A stretch of 64,000 nucleotides of DNA from Blakeslea trispora (Eukaryota; Mucoromycota; Mucoromycetes; Mucorales; Choanephoraceae): positions 62,001 to 126,000 of the forward strand of contig JAIWNE010000026.1 in assembly GCA_025331445.1 (NCBI GenBank). The letters are read 5' to 3'. This document shows positions 56,638 to 64,000 of this stretch, piece after piece. The position numbers and the translations under genes are program-made. Below the pieces are notes generated by a model, which worked only from the letters and a program-made list of their open reading frames with translations, did no database searches and was not told the origin of the DNA. Every line of letters starts with the position of its first letter. Position 1 is the first letter of the stretch.

Positions 56638-57966
56638 CAGTGGGGTTACAAAAAATAAGATAAAATTTTAATTTTCCGCTTCAAATATGTTAACAATGTA
56701 TGGAATGGATGATCTCCTTTATCTCTATTTTATATCAACATGTCTCAAAGAATCCACTTAACTGATGAAGATAAGCGTCTTATTGCTAGATTAAGCCAAA
56801 ACGGTATGGATGCTAAGCAAATTTCGAGAGCTACAGATGTAAAGCTTTCCAGTGTCTACACATTGTTGAGAAGGCAAAAAATGCAAGGTACCACAGATCG
56901 TGCTGTAGGATCTGGAAGACCTAGAAAACTCACTCCAAGAGTTTTAAGGATTCTTAAGCGGGTCGTTGTGCTCAACAGGAGAGCAACTTTGGCTGAATTG
57001 ACGTCCTCTTTGCCAGTCAATGTCTGTAAGGCTACCGTTCGTCGTGCATTACGCAGAATGAAGTATAGGTGCCGAGTAGCACAAAAGAAGCCCTTCTTGA
57101 ACCCTCTTCATAGAAAGAAGAGGCTTGAATTTGCCAAGAAATACAAGAATTGGACAGTAGAAGACTGGAAGAAGGTGATCTGGACCGACGAAAGTTCTTT
57201 CGAAAATGGCAGAAATTCTGCCCCTGTAATGATCTGGCGCCGACCTCATGAAAAGTACTTGGAAGAGTGTCTAGCACCCAGTTTCAAGAGTGGTAGAACC
57301 AGCTTGATGGTTTGGGGTGCCATCAGGTTTGGTCATAAGTCCCGACTCCACTTCTGCAGCGATATAGATCGCAAGGGGGAAGGCTTTGTATCATCCATAT
57401 ACAACGGCCCTCTCCTCGAATTCTATGGACAGGAGCAAAATCTAATATTGATGGAAGATGGGACTCCTGTTCATAGATGCAGAGCTGCAAAAGACTGGAA
57501 GGTGGAGAAGGGATTGAAGGTGCTAGACTGGCCTGCACAGTCGCCCGATTTAAACCCGATTGAAAATCTTTGGATGATCATGAAGCGACGAGTGCAGGCC
57601 TACCGAAGCAGACATGGGCGTTTTCCTAACGCAGAAGCTCACAGGGCATGTTTGCAAACAGTATGGGACCGCTTTAGACCAAGAGATTGGAATAATCTCA
57701 TTGCAAACATGCCCAGAAGAATAAGATACGTCCTTTCCCGCAAAGGTGGACCAAGTAGATTTTAGTTGGCCACTGAATTAGTTAGATCTGTATCATTAAA
57801 GTAATAAAGACTTTATAAGTAAATCCAGACAATGCTCAATGATTTTTGAGGGTCTTAAGACATCTAGTAACAGTTTAGTGGTGTTTAGTAGGCCAACATC
57901 AATGAAGATAGTAATCTGGATTTTGCGGAAAATTAAAATTTTATCTTATTTTTTGTAACCCCACTG
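56638..57966 (+). mobile_element. Complete Tc1/mariner transposon with perfect terminal repeats
   Basis: 1329 bp bounded by 42-bp terminal inverted repeats at 56638-56679 (begins CAGTGGGGTTACAAAAAA) and 57925-57966, identical by eye over all 42 bases. It is flanked on both sides by TA (56636-56637 and 57967-57968), the target duplication of the superfamily. It carries one intact transposase gene. All hallmarks of a young, possibly mobile copy are present. Confidence 0.95.
56740..57765 (+). CDS. Tc1-family transposase (DD34E)
   Basis: 341 residues in one exon, starting at the first ATG inside the element. The N-terminus holds two HTH units (LTDEDKRLIARLSQNGMDAK, QISRATDVKLSSVYTLLRRQ, and ATVRRALRRMKYRC) separated by a GRPR motif (GSGRPRKLT). 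The catalytic triad is complete: VIWTDESSF (first Asp), LILMEDGTPVHR (second Asp) and SPDLNPIENLW (Glu), with 34 residues between the last two, the Tc1 spacing. The protein cuts and pastes the element at TA sites. No stop or frameshift is present, so it may be active. Confidence 0.95.
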   Translation: MSQRIHLTDEDKRLIARLSQNGMDAKQISRATDVKLSSVYTLLRRQKMQGTTDRAVGSGRPRKLTPRVLRILKRVVVLNRRATLAELTSSLPVNVCKATVRRALRRMKYRCRVAQKKPFLNPLHRKKRLEFAKKYKNWTVEDWKKVIWTDESSFENGRNSAPVMIWRRPHEKYLEECLAPSFKSGRTSLMVWGAIRFGHKSRLHFCSDIDRKGEGFVSSIYNGPLLEFYGQEQNLILMEDGTPVHRCRAAKDWKVEKGLKVLDWPAQSPDLNPIENLWMIMKRRVQAYRSRHGRFPNAEAHRACLQTVWDRFRPRDWNNLIANMPRRIRYVLSRKGGPSRF

Positions 57967-58250
57967 TACACTAGGGTATAAGTTCGATGCATGATTATCG
58001 GATCATTTTTTCATGGACGCAAACTGGAGCATTATCCATAATAATGATAAATCATCTCTTCATTTCTGAAACCTCATTCACGGCATACACGAATTGAAGA
58101 TAGTGCTTATCTGTAGAGGCTTCAAATACAAATAACTAATCTCCTGGCGCCTTTCTGTTTTTAGGAACCATCATTTTCCTTTTAAGCCCTCAAGAAATTG
58201 TGAGCACTTTGCTCATGTTGGTGCTTGCCTTTACTCTTTTTGGTTTATAT

Positions 58251-59665
58251 TTATAGTTTATTGTCTCTTATTTTCTGATGGTATGCTTGTCCAGCTTTTG
58301 AAAGTCTCAATAGACCCTCTTGGGCAGTGCTTGCAATCAATCGACCATCCTGTGAATAAATCTTTCCAAATACCATGGCACGACCATAGTTTGATTGAGG
58401 AGAGCACATGTCATATAAAAGGAATTCATCGGCCTTTACAGGTTCATGAAACCAAATAGTATGATCCAATGAAGTCATCATACCAATATGCTCAGCACTG
58501 TAATTATAGCCATTCGCTCTTGCGGCACTATTCAAGAAGTGGCTATCGGAAGCATATGCAACAGCAAGAGTATGAAGTTTTTGATCTTGACCCAAGTTGC
58601 CTCTTGCCCTAAACCACCGTCTCTACATAGTCAATTGGTTTAGTTTTCAAACTGTCATTTTTGTCTTCTCGCTTTAACTATATTTACAGTGTTTGGACTA
58701 GGCTTGACGATGCCATTGATAACTACTTCAGCGGAAACCTCATCTAGTTGGCGGTATTCTATAGGTAATTCCTGTCATAGAATCTGTTTCTTTAGACAAA
58801 GCGATCTTATTGTTTTTTTTTTGTGTATCCCAACATACTTCCTTCACTCTCATCTCAACTCTACGCAGTAAGTTTTTGGGGAATTTCTCTGGAGATTTGT
58901 AGGCTTCATCTAAGGCAGCTCTATATACTTGCTTTTCTCTAGAAAGAATGGCTCACTCAATATCGATATCCAATGAAAAGAGTAACTACAATGTTGTACT
59001 TACGAGAGTAAAGATCCAGGTTCAGCAACATTTGGCATTGCACTCTAAGCTAAAGCTTTAGTATTTTTCTTTCTTAACGGAATCACTGTTTTTTTTTTTG
59101 CTAACCTGTCGCCTTAAGGCAGTGTTTCTGTCAGGTGTAGTAAAACTACATGTGCAAATGAAAAACACTGTATCGTTTTGCTTTGCTGTAACCATTCGAG
59201 TAGCGAAGGATCTACCATCTCGAATTCGCTGAACATGATAAGCAATAGGCAATTTGGCATCACATGCTAGCAGAAAATGTGCGTGTAATGACTAGAATAG
59301 TTGATTTTTTTTAGCATAAAATGTAATATGAAAAAAATGCATTTCAGCTTACATGAGCAGAAAAACCTTCAGGAACTGTGTCCCAGCTTGCATTTAATGC
59401 CTGGGCTACCAACTATCATATGTAAATTTTAAGAATGAACTTTTGTCCAGAAGCAAGACTTTGTTTTGCTTACTTGTCCTCCAAATGCTCCTCGAGAACC
59501 ATATGGCTGCCAAAGCTCTTTGTTTTGATAGAGATCATGGCCGATTTTGAAGACAGCGACAGTATCCATCATTTTGAGTGCAAGATTTTCGGTTTTATGT
59601 TCTTCGCTAGATTGAAGTTTGTGTGCTGTTTCATCGGAAGAAGAGCTAGTATAACCGTCCATCAT
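58251..59665 (-). CDS. Acyl-CoA thioesterase II (TesB type)
   Basis: Hydrolyses acyl-CoA to free fatty acid and CoA; eukaryotic members are usually peroxisomal. Exons: 59474-59665, 59353-59412, 59106-59291, 59004-59044, 58839-58938, 58688-58771 and 58251-58622, giving 344 residues. The double hot-dog fold is evident: GSRGAFGGQLVAQALNASW and KLPIAYHVQRIRDGRSFATR in the first half; LDHTIWFHEPVKADEFLLYD, NYGRAMVFGKIYSQDGRLIA and STAQEGLLRLSK in the second. The Asp of LDHTIWFH and the Gln of TAQEGL fit the active site. The C-terminus NKL resembles a variant peroxisomal signal (PTS1). The donor at 58838 (GTATGT) was chosen because it leads to ELPIEYR in frame. Confidence 0.92.
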
Positions 59666-61493
59666 AAAAGTTAAACTCTAAAAGACAGAAAAAAAGAAAG
59701 AATAAATCAAGAAATGAAAAAAGAAGAAAAAAAAGTACCTTGATTTTCTAAGTCATTATAAAAGCCAGCTATAGCAGTCGCTCGATTTAAGTGCTTGTAT
59801 TTTTTCTTTTTTCCAAAGAACCCCCCCCCCTCCTCAGCTTTCTATTGAATGTATCCTTATCCTAAATGCTTATTAGAGCTCAAAGCACTGATTTATCCCC
59901 CAAGAATACATTTTTGTTTCGAATATCTTCTTGTATGAATGATATACCTATGCCACATGTATTCTGTAAACATTCTGATTTGCTCAAAACCAAAAGTCGA
60001 TCGTATTCAATATCTCACTACAACAAGAAACTAAGAAAATGAATTCTTCTACAGCAAAGTAGAAGGCGAATATGATGACTATATGAATCAGTAAAAATAA
60101 TCTTGGGAATGATTATAGTCGATGAAATAGGTGCTTCAACTCTAACATAATTTCCCTGGATGAGTTTCAAATTTATAATTTTATGTAAGCATAAAGCATT
60201 TGGCATGATGTTCTAATAAGCACTAGTTTATCGCACTTTTTTCTTTTCTTTCTCTTCTTTTTTTTTTTACAACATAACTGGCTTCGAATCAAGTTTTTGT
60301 TCAGATACATAACTTATGCATACTAAGTAGATGAGTTATTAAAAGATTGTTGGGAATACTCATATTATCGAATAAAGATACAAAAGATGCATCCACGTAG
60401 AAATAGTAACGTTAGCTTAATCAAGTTATATAGCAATTAGCAGCTTCATCAATTATCTCAATGCTTATGTGGTTGATTCATTTCATCCCTAGAAAGGCAA
60501 AGTGCGACTAGTTAAAGGCAAACGATATAAAAAGGTTGATGGCTTTGTTTGGAATATTTATTGTATTTCTTTGAGTAATTACTGCCAATAAGGTACACGC
60601 GTTTATGAAAAAAAAACCAGATGGTTGCAACACACCAAAAAAAACAAGAGCACTGTTGCAATGGTGTGTGAGAAAGTATTTAATTAGGCTGTTTTTAATC
60701 GAGATTCGACGAGACTTACTATCTGTTTCTCGAATTGTTTTGTTCTGTTGAAAGTGTTCAGCAATTCTCTTTTTATCTTTTTGTTTTGTATAGACTTATA
60801 AAAAATCAATGTGTTACAAAGAGGCAGTTGATCAGATAAACATTTTTGTGGCGAAAATTAAAATAAAATAAGATAAAATACTATATTTAGAAAGAGAAAT
60901 GTCAGGCGAACAAGTTGTTTCGTGTAAAACTGCATTATATTTTCTTTCCATGGTATATGTAATTCCAAAAGAATAAAACAATGGACAAACTAATATAATG
61001 CACTATCTTTACAGAGTTTGAAATTCGCGTTTTATTTTATTTTTGAGCTGCAATTGGTGATGTTTACAAATCAACTTGAAACAGCGCTACTTTTTTTTTT
61101 TACTTCTTCTTCCAGGCTCAGCTTTGTTTTAATACTTTTTTTTTTATTTAGCATAAATAGTACGTATATCCAGATATCGTAGAGATACAATCCAAGAAAC
61201 AAATAAGGCAGCAATTCATCATAGATCAATGCGTTTAAACAAACTAGTAATACTTTTTTTCATGTTGACCTGATTATTCTTTATCAAAATGCTTGATGCT
61301 TTAAATGCCCTTAAACTACTGGCGTCATTCAATTAGTCATTTCTAATTCAGCCATTAGTAAGATATCTCCTATTGATTATATCCGGGTGCGGATAATCTA
61401 GATTAAGAGATATAAAGCATTGTCTTAAATACATCTCTCTTTTTTTCTTTTGTTTTCTCTCTTTTTTCTTCCAAAGTTATAAAGTAAACAATC
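59666..61493. other. Intergenic region between the thioesterase and transaldolase genes
   Basis: 1.8 kb between two divergent genes. AT-rich, with a C10 run near 59821 and poly-T tracts. It includes the transaldolase promoter. No gene seen. Confidence 0.5.
61411..61416 (+). promoter_or_regulatory. TATA box of the transaldolase gene
   Basis: TATAAA, 83 bp before the ATG at 61494, followed by a long C/T tract, as in strongly expressed fungal genes. Confidence 0.45.
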
Positions 61494-62643
61494 ATGTCTG
61501 TCCTCGAACAACTCAAGCAATTCACTACCATTGTTGCCGATTCTGGAGATTTCGAATGTAAGTACACTATCTTTTTGGTAAATTGCATTAAGCTGGTGGT
61601 TAACGCGTTGCATCTATAGCTATCGCTCAATACAAGCCCCAAGATGCTACCACCAACCCTTCTTTGATCTTGGCTGCTGCTCAACAACCTCAATATGCCC
61701 ACCTTATTGAAGATGCTGTCAAATATGCCAAGACTAAGGGCGCGTAAGTAAAATCATAAGAGGGTGTAGTCAATGTGTGTGTGTGTGTGTGTTTTTTTTG
61801 CTACACGCGTATTGGGGAATACTATGTTTCAATTGGGAATTTCTAACGCTTGACATGTTTAGTTCTGAAGCTGAAACTCTTGAATTGGCTATTGATAAGC
61901 TCTTGGTTAACTTTGGTACCGAAATCTTGAAGATCGTTCCCGGTCGTGTCTCTACCGAAGTCGATGCTCGTCTCTCCTTCAACACCGAAGCTACTGTTGC
62001 TAAGGCTCTTACTCTTATCAAGTTGTACGAAGAAGTTGGTGTCAACAAGGACCGTATCTTGATCAAGATTGCCTCTACCTGGGAAGGTATCCAAGCTGCT
62101 CACATTCTCGAAACTCAACACGGTATCCACTGTAACTTGACTTTGTTGTTCGGTTTCGCCCAAGCTGTTGCCTGTGCTGAAGCTGGTGTCACTCTTATCT
62201 CTCCCTTCGTTGGTCGTATCCTTGATTGGTTCAAGAAGAGCACTGGCGAAGACTACACTAGCTCCACTGACCCTGGTGTTGCCTCTGTCACCAAGATCTA
62301 CAACTACTACAAGAAGTTCGGTTACAACACTATCGTTATGGGTGCTTCTTTCCGTAACACTGGTGAAATTGAAGAATTGGCTGGTTGCGATTTCTTGACT
62401 ATCTCACCTGCTCTCTTAAAGTCTTTGCAAGACGACAAGAAGACTTTGGAACGCAAGTTGAGCCCTGAAAACGCAAAGACTACTGACCTCGAAAAGGTTA
62501 CTTTCTTTAAGGATGAAAAGGCCTTCCGTTGGGAAATGAACCAAGATGCTATGGCTACCGAAAAGTTGTCTGAAGGTATCCGTAACTTTGCCAAGGATGG
62601 CGTTAAGCTCGAAGATATGTTGAAGGAAAAGCTTGCTTTGTAA
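61494..62643 (+). CDS. TAL1: Transaldolase
   Basis: Enzyme of the non-oxidative pentose phosphate pathway (sedoheptulose 7-P + glyceraldehyde 3-P to erythrose 4-P + fructose 6-P), in the cytosol. Exons 61494-61557, 61620-61743 and 61863-62643 give 322 residues, the usual length. Marks: [15 protein letters not shown] with the catalytic Asp, [28 protein letters not shown] with the Schiff-base Lys, [32 protein letters not shown] and [20 protein letters not shown]. Codon use is strikingly biased to C-ending codons (AAG, TTC, ATC, GTC), unlike the neighbours, which points to high expression. Confidence 0.98.
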
Positions 62644-62853
62644 ATACTATATCCAATTTCTTAATGCATTATTCAATCAACTATTACAGTCAAACTTATT
62701 GAAATTGGCGTTTTTGAAAAAAATAAATAAATGGTGGAAACTCAGAAATGATTGGCCCAAATGGAAAAATGATTTGTCCTTTAGTCTGTAGACAAATGTC
62801 ATTGCATAATTGGCGTATAACAATACAAATTTATTGAAAGAAACTGGCAAAGC

Positions 62854-63660
62854 CTAAAATGATGCTTTGTTGAAACAGTCGATGATCTGACGCTTGGATT
62901 GACTACAAAAACCATAAAGATCGCTAATAAGCACATTATTGCATGCGTCGGCAATTCTGCTAGATAGATTCTCCTCTGTCATCAATCTGTCACGCTTCAT
63001 TTCGCCTTTAACAATAGCTCAAAATCGCTCAATTGGGTTCAATTCAGGTGAATAAGGTGGCAAGTACATAACCCTATAGCCTCTGTCTTCGACTTTGCGA
63101 ACCATGGGCTTAGACTTATGAATCGATGCATTGTCAAGGACTAAGTAATGTCCTTTCATGCCCTCATCCATATCCATTATATCAAAAAGCTCGTTGATAA
63201 ACTTAACAAAATGAGCAGTTGTAATGCCTTTGGCTACAGGTTTGTTGCTCATGTCAGTTTCCTCTGTTGAAGGGTCAGATCTGACGACTTCAGCTGTAGT
63301 TCTTTTCTTTCCAGTGTTAGATTTTCTTTTTTTTTTTTCTTAGCAGCTTCTGTCTCTTTTCTTGGTGGAGGCTTTTTTCATAACCACATGCATAACAGCA
63401 GATGAATGTATGGCACCAATAACATTGTGAGAGGGCGATCTAGTTCTTGGCTGCTTTACTACAGCAATACTTCCCGACTTTTATCTAGCCCAGTTGTTTC
63501 TCATGTAAATATGGCTTCATCAATAAAAACACATTTTTCTGTATAACCTAGATCAGAGTCTTTCCATTTTATGAACCATTCATATCAAGTTTGCAGATTC
63601 TCTGCTGAATATAGATCTGGCATTCGATCAGCAGTAAATTCTTCATGTTAAAGTATATAA
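62854..63660 (-). pseudogene. IS630/Tc1-type transposase remnant
   Basis: The minus strand encodes the end of a DDE_3 transposase: KGHYLVLDNASIHKSKPMV with the second Asp, and YRVMYLPPYSPELNPIERF with the Glu. A TGA follows ERF, where Trp normally stands, and the frame then continues (AIVKGEMKRDRLMTEENL) to TAG at 62854-62856. The first catalytic part is seen further upstream (KCVFIDEAIFT) in other frames with several stops. No terminal repeats found. It is a dead copy of a family different from the intact Tc1 element. Confidence 0.75.
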
Positions 63661-64000
63661 AGTTGACTGCTGCTATAGATGATTCATCCAACACACAAGT
63701 AAAGAAATCAATATAAGACCTTGTTTATTTGCCTAAAAATTTCAAAAGTTGAGACGTTAAAAAAGATACATCCCCAATTCACTCAGATCACCAAAGAGCG
63801 AATGCTGTTTCTCTTTGCCAATGTAGGATGAGAAAAAGAATCATTTTGTTTGTCTGTATAAAGCTATGTCTCTACAAATCAAAGATAAAATAAAGTAGCG
63901 TTCCAAAAACACAAAAGACTAAGCTTATTGTTTGATATTGTGTTGTTCTATGAAAGAAGGAGACTATCGTGCTGACAAGAGCGGAGCATACATTTTTGTC
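63661..64000. other. Window end, no gene recognised
   Basis: 340 bp of AT-rich DNA. It may include the start of the transposon remnant, but no coding frame is supportable. Confidence 0.4.

Overview
The window looks like a piece of a Mucoromycota (Mucorales-type) fungal genome. The DNA is AT-rich. Genes are split by many short introns (mostly about 45-110 nt, GT-AG, with two GC-AG cases), promoters carry pyrimidine and poly-T runs, and there are several DNA transposons. The protein set is fungal: VTC4, TRP2, a cloroperoxidase-family peroxygenase, MCM2, transaldolase and a Ras pathway. I did not assign a genus. Exon borders were worked out by hand from splice sites and reading phase; multi-exon models below sum to whole codons.

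Layout. 1-1078 (-): 5' end of MCM2, with an ACGCGT box upstream. 2288-4558 (-): VTC4 polyphosphate polymerase. 5570-9884: transposon graveyard, with a Tc1-type fragment abutting a broken Mutator-like (MULE) element whose tail resembles a ubiquitin-specific protease. 10147-11916 (+): F-box protein. 13052-15186 (+): membrane class-3 lipase, overlapping tail-to-tail by 6 nt with an UNC50/GMH1 homologue (15181-16234, -). 18259-21120 (+): HID1. 21162-22826 (-): TRP2 with a Gcn4-type site upstream. 23197-24105 (-): GNAT acetyltransferase. 25681-26414 (-): sulfotransferase-like protein. 26415-29658: non-coding, with one long inverted repeat. 29659-30632 (+): membrane-anchored heme-thiolate peroxygenase. 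31003-33130 (+): decayed DDE transposase. 33594-35657 (-): STE20-like kinase. 38010-39479 (+): second F-box-like protein. 39774-40391: two near-identical 292-bp repeats.

The most striking part is 41456-51115. A Ras GTPase (+), a Cdc25-type RasGEF (-) and a multidomain RasGAP (+) lie next to each other with no other gene between them. Ras and the GEF converge with about 55 bp between stop codons; the GEF and GAP diverge from a shared 527-bp intergenic region. Switch, activator and inactivator of one signalling cycle are therefore physically linked.

After this come a histidine/lysine-repeat single-pass surface protein (51146-53046, -), an HTH + AT-hook + SANT/Myb DNA-binding protein (55053-55996, -), an apparently intact Tc1 transposon with perfect 42-bp terminal repeats and TA duplication (56638-57966), a TesB-type acyl-CoA thioesterase (58251-59665, -), transaldolase (61494-62643, +) and a broken IS630/Tc1 transposase (62854-63660, -). 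No rRNA, convincing tRNA gene or CRISPR array was seen.
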